From Actinoallomurus liliacearum (GTDB taxonomy: Bacteria; Actinomycetota; Actinomycetes; Streptosporangiales; Streptosporangiaceae), in NCBI RefSeq assembly GCF_039542035.1, contig NZ_BAABHJ010000019.1, forward strand, positions 70,950 to 134,949: DNA of 64,000 nucleotides. The letters are read 5' to 3'. Below are positions 51,923-60,676 of the stretch, piece after piece. Position 1 is the first letter of the stretch. Every line of letters begins with the position of its first letter. A model generated the notes under the pieces. It was not told the origin of the DNA and did not search any database. It worked only from the letters and a program-made list of their open reading frames with translations. The position numbers and the translations under genes are program-made.

Positions 51923-53074
51923 ATGCGCGTGATCTTCACTACCTGGGCCTGGCCGTCACACCTGTACGCGATGGTTCCGCTCGCGTGGGCGTGCCGGGCG
52001 GCCGGCCATGACGTACTCGTGGCGACTCAGCCCGCACTCCTCGACACGGTGCGGCGCACGGGTCTGCCGGTGGCTCCGGTCGGACATGACGTGGACGCCC
52101 TGGCCGCGTTCCGGGACATCGCCCTGCCGCCGGCGGAACCGGCCGGCGGGGCGAAACCCCGAGGCGGACCGCGTGTCCTCGGGCTGTTCGCCGCCCTGGC
52201 GGAGTCGATGGTGGACGACCTCATCGCTCTCGGCCGGACCTGGCAGGCGGACCTGGTCGTGTACGAGCCGACCGCCATGGCGGGGCCGCTCGCGGCCGCC
52301 GCGCTGGGCGTCCCTGCGGTCCGGCACCTGTACGGGACCGATCTGCTGGGCGCCGCCGGTCCCTTCCTCGCCGAGGCGCTCGACCCGTTGCGCCGCAAGC
52401 TCGGGCTCGACGACGTCGACCTGTCCGGGGTGGCGACCGTCGATCCCTGCCCCGCCGGGCTCCAGGTCCCCGTCGCCTCGCGGCGGGTGCCGATGCGTTA
52501 CACGCCGTTCAACGGTCCGGGGACGTTCCCGCGGCCGTCGGCACGCTCCGGCCGCCCGCGCGTATGCGTCACCTGGGGCACGACCCCGGCCCGGGTCGAT
52601 CGCCGGCTCTTCCTCGCCGGGGAGGTGACACGGGCGATCGCCGGCCTCGACGTCGACGTGGTGGTGGCGGTGACCTCCGCGCAGCGTGAACTGCTCGGCG
52701 ACCTGCCGCGCGAAGCCTGCGTCGTCGAGTCGGCGCCCCTGCACCTGCTGCTGCCCGAATGCGACCTGGTCGTCGGCCATGGAGGGGCGGGCACGATCCT
52801 GACCGCCCTCGCCAACGGTCTGCCGATGCTGCTCATCCCCTGCCTGCCCGACCACGTACGCCACTCGGCGCGGGCCGGGGAGTCCGGCGCGGCGGTCGTC
52901 CTGCCCGCCCGGTGCGACGACGCGGAGCCGATCCGGAATGGGCTCACCGAGCTGCTGGCGACCCCCGCGCACCACACCGCCGCGGAGCGGCTGCGCCGGG
53001 AACTGGCCGAGCAGCCCACCCCCGCCCAGGTCGTCGGCGAGCTCGAGGGGCTCGTCGCGGCCCCCATCGCCTGA
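51923..53074 (+). CDS. GT1-family glycosyltransferase
   Basis: This 383-residue natural-product glycosyltransferase of the GT-B fold opens with FTTWAWPSHLYAMVPLAWACRAAGH, the acceptor-domain start typical of macrolide/aromatic glycosyltransferases. It has VCVTWGTTPARV and the donor-binding motif GHGGAGTILTALANGLPMLLIP. No deoxysugar biosynthesis genes are in the window, so the sugar is either a common one or made by genes further right. It probably glycosylates the polyketide late in the pathway. Confidence 0.9.
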   Translation: MRVIFTTWAWPSHLYAMVPLAWACRAAGHDVLVATQPALLDTVRRTGLPVAPVGHDVDALAAFRDIALPPAEPAGGAKPRGGPRVLGLFAALAESMVDDLIALGRTWQADLVVYEPTAMAGPLAAAALGVPAVRHLYGTDLLGAAGPFLAEALDPLRRKLGLDDVDLSGVATVDPCPAGLQVPVASRRVPMRYTPFNGPGTFPRPSARSGRPRVCVTWGTTPARVDRRLFLAGEVTRAIAGLDVDVVVAVTSAQRELLGDLPREACVVESAPLHLLLPECDLVVGHGGAGTILTALANGLPMLLIPCLPDHVRHSARAGESGAAVVLPARCDDAEPIRNGLTELLATPAHHTAAERLRRELAEQPTPAQVVGELEGLVAAPIA

Positions 53075-53091
53075 CCGGATGCCGTACGCGA

Positions 53092-53123
53092 CGCCGCGCC
53101 GGATCCATCGATCCGGCGCGGCG
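53092..53123. terminator. Convergent terminator, 14-bp stem
   Basis: Bases 53092-53105 pair with 53110-53123 across the tetraloop CATC, followed by CCTTCTGTTC. It separates the convergent glycosyltransferase and NmrA-like genes. Confidence 0.8.
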
Positions 53124-53155
53124 CCTTCTGTTCGTCGGGTAGCGAGCCGATCGGC

Positions 53156-54019
53156 TCACCCGGCGGGGGTCTCGGCGGGGGCCAGTTCGCCGACGTGCTC
53201 GGCCAGCCAGGTCTCGAAGCGCGTCGGCGGACGGCCGGTGAGTTCCCGCACGGTCGGCAGCGGCGTGCCGCCCCGCCGTGGGTCGCGGTCGGCCATCGAG
53301 GCCAGCAGCCCGTCGGTGAGATCCTCGGGCATGCCGGCACCGATCATGCCCTGCCGGGCCTGCTCCGGGTCGGCGTCGACGAACCGCAGCGGACGTCCGA
53401 TGGCGGCCGCGACCCTCTCGGTCTGCTCGGGTCCCGTCAACGCCTCCGGTCCGGTGAGCTGGTAGGTCTTCCCGTCGTGCCCGTGGGTCGTGAGGCACAC
53501 GACGGCGGCCGCGGCGACGTCCTCCGGAGCGATCAGCGCCCGCGGCACCATGCCGTAGGGCTGGTACACGGCGCCCGCGGATTGGATCGACCACCCCCAC
53601 TGCAGCACGTTCGACATGAAGCCGGCCGACCGCAGGACGGTCCAGCCGGCTCCCGACTCGGCGAAGGCGCGTTCGCCGGCCGCGTGCGCGGCCCCGTACG
53701 AGTCGAGGACCGGCGGCAGCGCGGCCACCGAGGACAGTTTCACGACCCGCCCGGTGCCGGTCCGGCGGACGGCGTCGGCCACGGTCCGTTCGTGGGCCAG
53801 CGCGTCGGGGGCGGTCGCCATGTAGACGGCGTCCGCGCCCTCGACCGCGGCGAGCACGGAACCGGGCTCGGTGATGTCCGCCCGGACGACCTCCACGGCC
53901 GCGTCGAACGAGGCACGGGCGGGGTCACGGGTGATCGCGCGAACGCGCCGGCCGGCGGCCACCAGACCGGTCACCACCTGCCGCCCCACCGTTCCGGTCG
54001 AGCCGAATACCACGATCAT
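53156..54019 (-). CDS. NmrA-like NAD(P)H-binding reductase
   Basis: This 287-residue atypical SDR opens with VFGSTGTVGRQVVTGLVAAG, the NmrA/quinone-oxidoreductase-2 style cofactor loop. It has VVKLSSVAALP and LRSAGFMSNVLQW. Such proteins reduce quinones or act as redox sensors. The ATG overlaps the upstream FAD hydroxylase stop (ATGA), so the pair is co-translated and may act in sequence on a quinone intermediate. Confidence 0.85.
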   Translation of the reverse strand: MIVVFGSTGTVGRQVVTGLVAAGRRVRAITRDPARASFDAAVEVVRADITEPGSVLAAVEGADAVYMATAPDALAHERTVADAVRRTGTGRVVKLSSVAALPPVLDSYGAAHAAGERAFAESGAGWTVLRSAGFMSNVLQWGWSIQSAGAVYQPYGMVPRALIAPEDVAAAAVVCLTTHGHDGKTYQLTGPEALTGPEQTERVAAAIGRPLRFVDADPEQARQGMIGAGMPEDLTDGLLASMADRDPRRGGTPLPTVRELTGRPPTRFETWLAEHVGELAPAETPAG

Positions 54020-55248
54020 CGTTCACCTCTGTTCAGAGCGGCCCCGTAGGGCGTCGGATCCGAGCTTCCGGCCGGTGCCGGAACGTGCCAGTCACCGACG
54101 CCGGCGACGCCGCGCTGGCCGGCGCGTGGCGAACCGAACCGCATCTTCGCGTTGCGCAGCAGGAGCTCCAGCCGGCGCTCGTTCAGCTTCAGCTCCCCCA
54201 TCCGGCGGGACGCCTGAGCGATCGCCTGCGAGCGCGGCCGGCGCTGTTCGTCGTACCGCGCGAGCGCGCTCGGCACGTCGGTCTCGGCCGCCAGCGCCGC
54301 GCCCAGGACGGCGGCGTCCTCCAGCGCCTGGCAGGCGCCCTGGCCCATGTCGGAGGTCATGGCGTGCGCGGCGTCGCCGAGCAGCGCGACCCGCCCGGAG
54401 ACGTAGCGCGGTAGCGGCTCCGGCAGTTCGAAGACGTCATGGTGGAGGACCCGGTCCGGCGGCGTGGCGGCGATCAGCGCCGGGATCGGATCGTGCCAGG
54501 AGCCGAATCTCCGGGACACCTCCGCGTGGTCGTCGTCGTAGCGGGCCCCCTCGGGGGTGTTCGCGACGGCGAACCAGTAGACGCGGTCCCCCGGCAGCGG
54601 CATCCGGCCGAACTCCAGGCCGCGGCCCCACGTGCTGCCGCCCGGCTCGGCCCGGCCGTCGACCCCCTCGGCGATGCCGCGCCAGACGCTGTGGCCGCTG
54701 TAGACCGGAGGCGACGACTCCGGCCACCGGGCGCGCCGGGTCCGGCTGTTGGTGCCGTCGGCCGCGACCACCAGGTCGCCGGTGACGACCTCCTCGCCGT
54801 TCTCCCCGCGATACCGGACCGCGGCTCCGTCCGGCAGGTCGTCGACCTGTACGGCGTCCGCTCCGGTGCGCAGCGCGCCGGGTGGAAGGGCCTCGCGCAG
54901 GACCCGGTGCAGGTCCGGCCGGGGCAGGATCAGGAGCGTCAGGCCACGCTCGCGCAGGAACTCCGGGTCGGCCGGCCGTTGCAGCCTTCGCCCGGAGGGG
55001 GCGCGCAGCCCCTCGCCGCCGGGCGTCATGGTCGCCGCGCGCCGCCGGACGGCGTCGCCGACGCCGAGCCAGTCCAGGGCCCGCTGCGCGTTCGTCAGCA
55101 GCGAGATGCCGGCGCCGGCCTCGCGCGGCCGGGCGGCCCGTTCCAGGACGGTGACCCGCCAGCCGATGCGGTGCAGCCCGACGGCGGTCGACAGGCCACC
55201 GATTCCGCCCCCGATGACGACCGCGTGCCCACCGGACGTTCCAGTCAC
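54016..55248 (-). CDS. FAD-dependent aromatic hydroxylase (1)
   Basis: This 410-residue PHBH-fold flavoprotein monooxygenase has GxGxxG in VVIGGGIGGLSTAVGLHRIG, the second FAD motif VVAADGTNSRTRRA and RVALLGDAAHAMTSDMGQGACQALEDA. It inserts oxygen into an aromatic ring or performs Baeyer-Villiger-type oxidation. GTG 55248 follows GGAGGACG. A perfect 46-bp palindrome separates it from the upstream methyltransferase, so this gene and the NmrA partner may have their own promoter. Confidence 0.9.
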   Translation of the reverse strand: MTGTSGGHAVVIGGGIGGLSTAVGLHRIGWRVTVLERAARPREAGAGISLLTNAQRALDWLGVGDAVRRRAATMTPGGEGLRAPSGRRLQRPADPEFLRERGLTLLILPRPDLHRVLREALPPGALRTGADAVQVDDLPDGAAVRYRGENGEEVVTGDLVVAADGTNSRTRRARWPESSPPVYSGHSVWRGIAEGVDGRAEPGGSTWGRGLEFGRMPLPGDRVYWFAVANTPEGARYDDDHAEVSRRFGSWHDPIPALIAATPPDRVLHHDVFELPEPLPRYVSGRVALLGDAAHAMTSDMGQGACQALEDAAVLGAALAAETDVPSALARYDEQRRPRSQAIAQASRRMGELKLNERRLELLLRNAKMRFGSPRAGQRGVAGVGDWHVPAPAGSSDPTPYGAALNRGER

Positions 55249-55302
55249 GATTCGTCCTCCTGTGTTGCCGGCGCTCCGGCCGGCGACCGTCCCGGTCCCG
55301 CC

Positions 55303-55348
55303 CGCGCGACGTGCCGGGGCGGCCGCGGCCGCCCCGGCACGTCGCGCG
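55303..55348. terminator. Perfect 46-bp palindrome (23-bp arms), probable terminator
   Basis: Bases 55303-55325 are exactly complementary to 55326-55348 with no loop. The palindrome lies 6 bp past the stop of the minus-strand methyltransferase at 55355 and 54 bp before the next gene's start. Besides termination, such a long uninterrupted palindrome could be a protein-binding or recombination-prone site. Confidence 0.75.
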
Positions 55349-55354
55349 CGTACC

Positions 55355-56371
55355 TCAGCTCGCGGCCTTGTGGCAGATCGCGAGGGTGTCGTACTCGCCG
55401 AGCCGCCGGTCCTCGACGGAGGTGAACCCGGCGCCCAGGGCGTTGTCCCGGACCTCACCGAGGTAGTACTCCGAGCCGCCTTCGGTGACCAGCAGCATGT
55501 CGAGGCTGATCACCAGGTTCTCGACCCGGCTCGACTCGCGGTCGAGCATGCGGTCGTAGACGAGCAGGACGCCGCCCGGGTTGACGCTGTCGTAGGCCTT
55601 GCGGACGAGCTCCGCCCGCTGTCCCGGGTCCCAGTCGTGCAGCACGTGCCCGATCATGACGATGTCCGCCGACGGCAGCGGGTCGGTGAAGAAGCTCCCG
55701 CCGTGGAAGGTCACCTTGCCGGTCAGGCCCTGCTCCGCCACCTTCTCGTCGAAGAAGGGCGACATCTGCGGCAGGTCGAACACCGCTCCGGACAGGTGCG
55801 GGTACCTGGTCAGGACCTGCGACACCAGGCTTCCCCGGCAGCCGCCGATGTCGAGGATGGACTGGTACTTCGACCATCCGTCGTACGCCTCGAGCAGCTG
55901 AGGGCCGAGCACGCGCGTCAACGCGTCCATCGAGTTGATGAACTGGCCGAGGATCCTCGGGTTCTCGATCACCGCTTCGAAGCTGCTGCCGGACTGCTGC
56001 TCGCCGGTGCGCAGGCCCTCGGTCAGGCGGCCCCACGCCGGGTAGAGGTTGTGGTTGGTGCGCTCGAGGAAGCCGCCGATGTAGGCGCCCTGGCCGCGGA
56101 CCAGGAACCGGCCCGCGCCCGCGCCGTTGCGGTAGCGTTCGCCGTCGCGTTCCAGCAGGTCCAGGCTGACCAGGAGCGCGAGCCAGTCGGACAGGCCACG
56201 GCCGTGCAGCCCGAGACGCTCGCGGATCGTGCCCTCGTCCGCCGGCCCTTCGCTCAGGAAGGTGAACAGGCCGAGCTCCACGGCGGTGAGCAACGCCTTG
56301 GCATCACAGAAAGAGTTCGCCAGCCGGAGGATTCCGGCCGGGGTGCTGGTGTCCAGCGTAGTCCTCGTCAC
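55355..56371 (-). CDS. SAM-dependent O-methyltransferase (paralogue of 24171-25187)
   Basis: This 338-residue enzyme has a dimerisation domain (LLTAVELGLFTFLSEG; GLHGRGLSDWLALLVSLDLL), SAM motif ILDIGGCRGSLVSQVLTRYP, FDLPQMSPFF, GGSFFTDPLP and the His motif GHVLHDWDPGQRAELVRKA. It has the same length and many of the same landmarks as the methyltransferase at the left edge of the cluster, suggesting duplication and regiospecific divergence. It is the third gene of the LLM-FAD hydroxylase-methyltransferase unit. Confidence 0.9.
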   Translation of the reverse strand: MTRTTLDTSTPAGILRLANSFCDAKALLTAVELGLFTFLSEGPADEGTIRERLGLHGRGLSDWLALLVSLDLLERDGERYRNGAGAGRFLVRGQGAYIGGFLERTNHNLYPAWGRLTEGLRTGEQQSGSSFEAVIENPRILGQFINSMDALTRVLGPQLLEAYDGWSKYQSILDIGGCRGSLVSQVLTRYPHLSGAVFDLPQMSPFFDEKVAEQGLTGKVTFHGGSFFTDPLPSADIVMIGHVLHDWDPGQRAELVRKAYDSVNPGGVLLVYDRMLDRESSRVENLVISLDMLLVTEGGSEYYLGEVRDNALGAGFTSVEDRRLGEYDTLAICHKAAS

Positions 56372-56436
56372 TTGCGCGACTCCTTTCAGACGAGCGGACC
56401 TCGGCCCGCCCGAGCTCGCGGTGGTCTTCGGCCTCG

Positions 56437-57690
56437 TCAGGCGTTCGCCGTGCTCGAGGCGCTTCCCTGTTCATCGATGTCGACGTGGATCGACCACTTC
56501 GCGATCGCCAGCGACATGTTGATCGCCTCGGTCGCCGTCTCGACCATCGCGGCCTCGTACTCCTTCACGGCGTCCTCGAGCGTCCGTTCACCGGCGGCCA
56601 CTGCCGTGAGCCCGCGGCACAGCGCGGTCGCGTCCCGCAGCGCGGTGTTGGCGCCGAACCCGCCGGACGGCGGCATGATGTGCACGGCGTCGCCGAGCGG
56701 GATCACGTTGCCCGTGCCCCACGGCTCCACCGGCAGCTTGACCCGCATGGCGATGGGATAGGTCTCGTCGGGATCGGCGTGCGCGAAGATCCCGTGCAGG
56801 TCCGGGTGCCAGTCGGTGATGCGGTCGAGCACCACGCGGCGGAGTTCCTCCCCGGACATCGCGAAGAACTTCTCATCCGGGATGTCCAGGACGTCCTTGT
56901 GGGAGTTGAAGACCGACATGTAGTAGTCGTCGTTGAAGTCGAACTCCAGGCCGGGCCACATCTCGGCGGCGGCCTCGCGCGGCCGGTTGCGGAACACCAT
57001 GGGCATCAGGCCCAGGTGGAACCCGTCCGAGCCGATCACGTAGACGGTCCGGTCGCGCAGGACGTCCGGCAGTCCCTCCTTGAGCGCCTTGTCCCGCGGC
57101 GTACGGGACAGGATCGTGCGCACGCCCAGGTCGGTCTGCTTGTCGTCCGGCCGCAGCTGCGCGCGCACCTGGGAGTTCGCCCCGTCCGCGGCGATCAGGA
57201 CGTCGCCGGTGGCGCTGTCGCCGTCGGCGAAGTACGCCGTGACGCCGTCGCCGGTCTGCTCGCAGTGCGTGAACCGCTTCCCGAACCGCACCACGTCGTC
57301 GAGGCCGGCCAGGAGGATGCGGCGCAGCGTGGCCCGGTCGAGCGCCCCCATGCTGTCCGCCGAGTCACCGCGCGGGTCCTCGAAGGTGGGCGTCCACTGC
57401 GGGGCGAGCTGCTGGTCGTACGCGGCCCAGCCGTGCTTGTACCGCATGTTCGACGTCGCGGTGAGCAGGTCCGCCGCCGCGCGCGGGAGGCAGTCGCGGA
57501 GCGCGTCCTCGCCCTCGGGCAGAAGACGGAGCCGGTATCCCTGCATCCGGCCCTTGGGAGAGGCGTCACGCTCGTACACGATGACGTCGATACCGGCCTT
57601 GCGCAGCCCCTGCGCGAGGCAGAGCCCGCCGATGCCGCCGCCGATCACCAGTACGCGCATCGGCCGGCCCGGATCCGAAGAGATGGCCAT
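56437..57690 (-). CDS. FAD-dependent aromatic hydroxylase (2)
   Basis: This 417-residue flavoprotein monooxygenase has VLVIGGGIGGLCLAQGLRKAG at its N-terminus, VLIAADGANSQVRAQLR mid-protein and VIPLGDAVHIMPPSGGFGANTALRDATAL, the FAD-ribityl DG/GD motif. Similar enzymes hydroxylate or oxidatively cleave polyketide rings. It lies 11 bp downstream of LLM 3 and 65 bp upstream of the methyltransferase in the same operon. Confidence 0.9.
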   Translation of the reverse strand: MAISSDPGRPMRVLVIGGGIGGLCLAQGLRKAGIDVIVYERDASPKGRMQGYRLRLLPEGEDALRDCLPRAAADLLTATSNMRYKHGWAAYDQQLAPQWTPTFEDPRGDSADSMGALDRATLRRILLAGLDDVVRFGKRFTHCEQTGDGVTAYFADGDSATGDVLIAADGANSQVRAQLRPDDKQTDLGVRTILSRTPRDKALKEGLPDVLRDRTVYVIGSDGFHLGLMPMVFRNRPREAAAEMWPGLEFDFNDDYYMSVFNSHKDVLDIPDEKFFAMSGEELRRVVLDRITDWHPDLHGIFAHADPDETYPIAMRVKLPVEPWGTGNVIPLGDAVHIMPPSGGFGANTALRDATALCRGLTAVAAGERTLEDAVKEYEAAMVETATEAINMSLAIAKWSIHVDIDEQGSASSTANA

Positions 57691-57701
57691 CGTCGTCCTC
57701 C

Positions 57702-58559
57702 TCAGCGCAGCACCACGTCGGCGACGCGGTCCAGGTGGGCGGGGTCGGCGGTGCAGGACAGCAGGATCAGCTCGTCGCAGCCGTTCGCGGCGTACCCGTC
57801 CACGACGTCGCGCAGCCTCGCCTCGTCCGTGACGGCGCCGCCCGCGATCCGTTCGGCGACCGGGCCGGCGAACGCGTAGAAGCTCATGAGGTGCTTCCTC
57901 GCCTGTTCCGCGCCGTTCGGGCCCAGTGAGACGTAGCAGTCCGCGCCGGTCCGGGGCGACCCCGAGCGTCCCTCTTCGGCCCAGAGCTGCTTGACCTGGG
58001 TCACGAGCTCGGCGAACTTGTGCGGGGCGCCGCCCGGGGAGATCCAGCCAATGCCGTGCCTCGCGGCGCGGCGCAGCGCCGCCGGGGACGTCCCGCCCAC
58101 CCAGATCGGGATGTCGCCGTTGGTGGGACGCGGGCCGATGCCCTGCACCGGGCCCTCGCCCCGCCAGACCCGCTGCATCTCCTCGATCACCTCGTCGAGG
58201 CGTCGTCCCCGGGAGGCGTAGTCGGCGCCGGTGGCCAGGTAGTCGTCCTCCCGCATCCCGGATGAGACGCCGACGATGAGCCGGCCGCCCGACAGGCGGT
58301 CCAGGCTGGCGAGCTGCTTGGCCAGCTCGACCGCGCCCGGCCGCGACGCGGCCAGCAGGATGGCCGTCACCAGCTTGATCCGCTCGGTGACGGCGGCCGC
58401 CGCGGAGAGCGCGACGATGCTGTCGTAGTTGTGGTAGACGAGCCGGTCCGTCACGGTCAGGCTGCTGAATCCGAGATCTTCGGCCCGGCGCGCGAATTCC
58501 ACCAGTTGCCGGCCCTCGGCACCATGCACGGTCGTCGGCAGGCAGACTCCTATGTCCAT
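57702..58559 (-). CDS. LLM-class flavin/F420-dependent oxidoreductase (3)
   Basis: This 285-residue luciferase-like barrel opens MDIGVCLPTTVHGAEGRQ. It has LTVTDRLVYHNYDSIVALSAAAA, LASLDRLSGGRLIVGVSSG and GWISPGGAPHKFAELV, closely paralleling the enzyme at 37007-37867. It is first in its operon; ATG 58559 lies about 100 bp from an 11-bp SARP-type tandem repeat. The reaction is unknown, with either oxygenation or F420-dependent reduction possible. Confidence 0.87.
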   Translation of the reverse strand: MDIGVCLPTTVHGAEGRQLVEFARRAEDLGFSSLTVTDRLVYHNYDSIVALSAAAAVTERIKLVTAILLAASRPGAVELAKQLASLDRLSGGRLIVGVSSGMREDDYLATGADYASRGRRLDEVIEEMQRVWRGEGPVQGIGPRPTNGDIPIWVGGTSPAALRRAARHGIGWISPGGAPHKFAELVTQVKQLWAEEGRSGSPRTGADCYVSLGPNGAEQARKHLMSFYAFAGPVAERIAGGAVTDEARLRDVVDGYAANGCDELILLSCTADPAHLDRVADVVLR

Positions 58560-58927
58560 GCTGTTCTCCTCGGCTCCATTCGGGTCCGTGGGCGGCCTCA
58601 CCTGAGCCGGAAAAGGCGAGTGGCCAACGTCAGGGATCTTCCGGCCGGCGGCTGGGGTCGCGGTCGAGTCGCGGTCGAGGTCACGGTGGCGCGAGTCGCG
58701 GTGCGGCCGCCGTCCCGACGCGGCGCGCGATCGGGACGGCCGGACGGGACGCCCTGACGATCGGCGCCTCACCGCGTGTCGAGCACCCCTCCAGCGGGCG
58801 CCGTGATTATCGGTCCTGGCGACACGCGGGCTTCTTCCGCCGCACAGGCCAGATCGGCCGACCCGGCGATCGCCCGGCCACCCGGTGGCCAGGTCCCCAG
58901 AACCGCGGTGTCCAGGGGTGAACCAAG
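58560..58927. promoter_or_regulatory. Divergent promoter with 11-bp SARP-type tandem repeat
   Basis: This 368-bp space without a gene separates LLM 3 and the acetyl-CoA carboxylase operon. TCGCGGTCGAG occurs twice head to tail at 58658-58668 and 58669-58679; on the minus strand this gives two TCGACCG heptamers exactly 11 bp apart about 100 bp upstream of LLM 3. On the plus strand the site is ~250 bp from the carboxylase ATG. Co-activation of both operons by the SARP is inferred. Confidence 0.55.
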
Positions 58928-60676
58928 ATGAGAGAGACAGCCGTGAGGACAGCAGATCCAGAACGGACCGCACGCGCTCAGGTGCCCGAGGCGCAGCCGC
59001 CGGCCGCGCCCCGATGGCTCCTCTGCGAGGGCTGCAATCGACCCGTCTACGAGAGGCGCTTCTCGCGCGACCTGCGGGTGTGCCCGGAATGCGGCCGGTA
59101 CGCGCGACTCAGCGCCGAGGAGCGGATCGAGCAGCTCTTCGACGCCGGCTCGATCAGTCCGGTGGCGGTGGCGGAGACCATCGAGGATCCGCTGCTGTTC
59201 ACCGACAGCAGGCCGTACGTGGAGCGGCTGCGTACGGCCCGGCGGCAGACGGGGCTCGACGACGCCGTGGTGTGCGTGCGCGGTGAGATCGGCGGCCACC
59301 CGCTGGTGGCGGCGGTCATGGACTTCAACTTCCTCGGCGGCAGCCTCGGCTGCGCGGCGGGCGAGCGCATCGCCGCGGCGGCCGACGCCGCGCTGCTGGA
59401 CGGCGTGCCGTTCCTCGTCGTCACCGCCTCCGGCGGGGCGCGCATGCAGGAGGGCGCGCTGTCCCTCATGCAACTGGCGAAGACCACGCAGGCGCTGGTC
59501 GCGCTGCACCGGGCCGGGATCCTCACGATCAGCGTGATCACCGATCCCACGTACGGCGGTGTCGCGGCCTCGTTCGCCACGCAGACCGATGTGATCCTCG
59601 CCGAGCGCGGCGCGCGCCTGGGGTTCGCCGGTCCCCGAGTGATCATGCAGACGATCCGGCAGCAGCTCCCCGCGGGCTTCCAGACGGCGGAGTTCCTGTT
59701 CGAGCACGGCCTCATCGACGAGGTCGTACCGCGGCCGGCGCTGCGCCCCACGCTGGCCCGCCTGCTGGCCGCGGCCGCGCCCGCGGCGCCGGGCGACGAC
59801 CCGCTCCGGGCGGTTCCCTCCGGAGTCGTCCGGCAGCTCGACGACGTCCCCGAGCGGGACCCCTGGGACGTCATGCGCCTGGCGCGGGAGGTCGGCCGGC
59901 CGACGACGCTCGACTACGCCGGCCGCCTCCTCGACGGATTCGTCGAGCTGCACGGCGACCGGCTCTCCGACGACTGCACGGCGATCGTGGGAGGCATCGG
60001 CCGGTTCGCGGGCCGTCCCGTCATGCTGATCGGCCACCAGAAGGGCCACACCGCGCAGGAACTGCGCGAACGCAACTACGGCATGTCGACTCCGGCCGGC
60101 TACCGGAAGGCCGGGCGGCTGATGCAGCTCGCCGCCAGGCTCGGCCTGCCGATCATCACCCTGGTCGACACGCAGGGCGCGTACCCGGGCCTGGAGGCCG
60201 AACGGGAGGGGCAGGCCTGGGCCATCGCCGAGAACCTGCGGTTGATGGCGCATCTGCCCGTCCCGATCGTCGCCGTGGTGACCGGAGAGGGCGGCAGCGG
60301 CGGCGCGCTGGCGCTGGCGCTCGCCGACCGCGTCCTCGTCCTGGAGAACAGCGTCTACTCAGTGATCAGCCCGGAGGCCTGCGGCGCGATCCTGTGGAAC
60401 GACGCGTCGACCGCGCCCCAGGCCGCGCGGGCCCTGCGGATCGAGCCGCGCGAACTGCTCAGGCACCGGATCGCCGACGGGGTGATCCCCGAGCCCGAGG
60501 GCGGGGCGCACAACGACCACGCCGCGGCCGCCGACCTCCTGCGCCGTGCCCTGTACGACGTGCTCGCGGAGATCGTCGATCTGGACGGTGAGCGGCTGGT
60601 CGCCGAGCGGGCGGCACGGTTCGGCGCCTTCGGCACGCGCCCGCCCGTGGCGCAGCAAAAGGGAGGCCAGGAATGA
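58928..60676 (+). CDS. accDA: Acetyl-CoA carboxylase carboxyltransferase, fused beta-alpha (AccD-AccA)
   Basis: This 582-residue single-chain carboxyltransferase transfers CO2 from biotin to acetyl-CoA to form malonyl-CoA. Residues ~30-290 are AccD-like with a zinc ribbon (CEGC, CPEC), GGSLGCAAGERI and TASGGARMQEGALSLMQ; ~300-570 are AccA-like with LHGDRLSDDCTAIVGGIG, GHQKGHTAQELRERNYGM and VTGEGGSGGALALALADRV. Actinobacteria normally use a different acyl-CoA carboxylase type. E. coli-type fused subunits are a mark of aromatic polyketide clusters, where they supply extender units. It overlaps accB by 4 bp. Confidence 0.95.
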   Translation: MRETAVRTADPERTARAQVPEAQPPAAPRWLLCEGCNRPVYERRFSRDLRVCPECGRYARLSAEERIEQLFDAGSISPVAVAETIEDPLLFTDSRPYVERLRTARRQTGLDDAVVCVRGEIGGHPLVAAVMDFNFLGGSLGCAAGERIAAAADAALLDGVPFLVVTASGGARMQEGALSLMQLAKTTQALVALHRAGILTISVITDPTYGGVAASFATQTDVILAERGARLGFAGPRVIMQTIRQQLPAGFQTAEFLFEHGLIDEVVPRPALRPTLARLLAAAAPAAPGDDPLRAVPSGVVRQLDDVPERDPWDVMRLAREVGRPTTLDYAGRLLDGFVELHGDRLSDDCTAIVGGIGRFAGRPVMLIGHQKGHTAQELRERNYGMSTPAGYRKAGRLMQLAARLGLPIITLVDTQGAYPGLEAEREGQAWAIAENLRLMAHLPVPIVAVVTGEGGSGGALALALADRVLVLENSVYSVISPEACGAILWNDASTAPQAARALRIEPRELLRHRIADGVIPEPEGGAHNDHAAAADLLRRALYDVLAEIVDLDGERLVAERAARFGAFGTRPPVAQQKGGQE

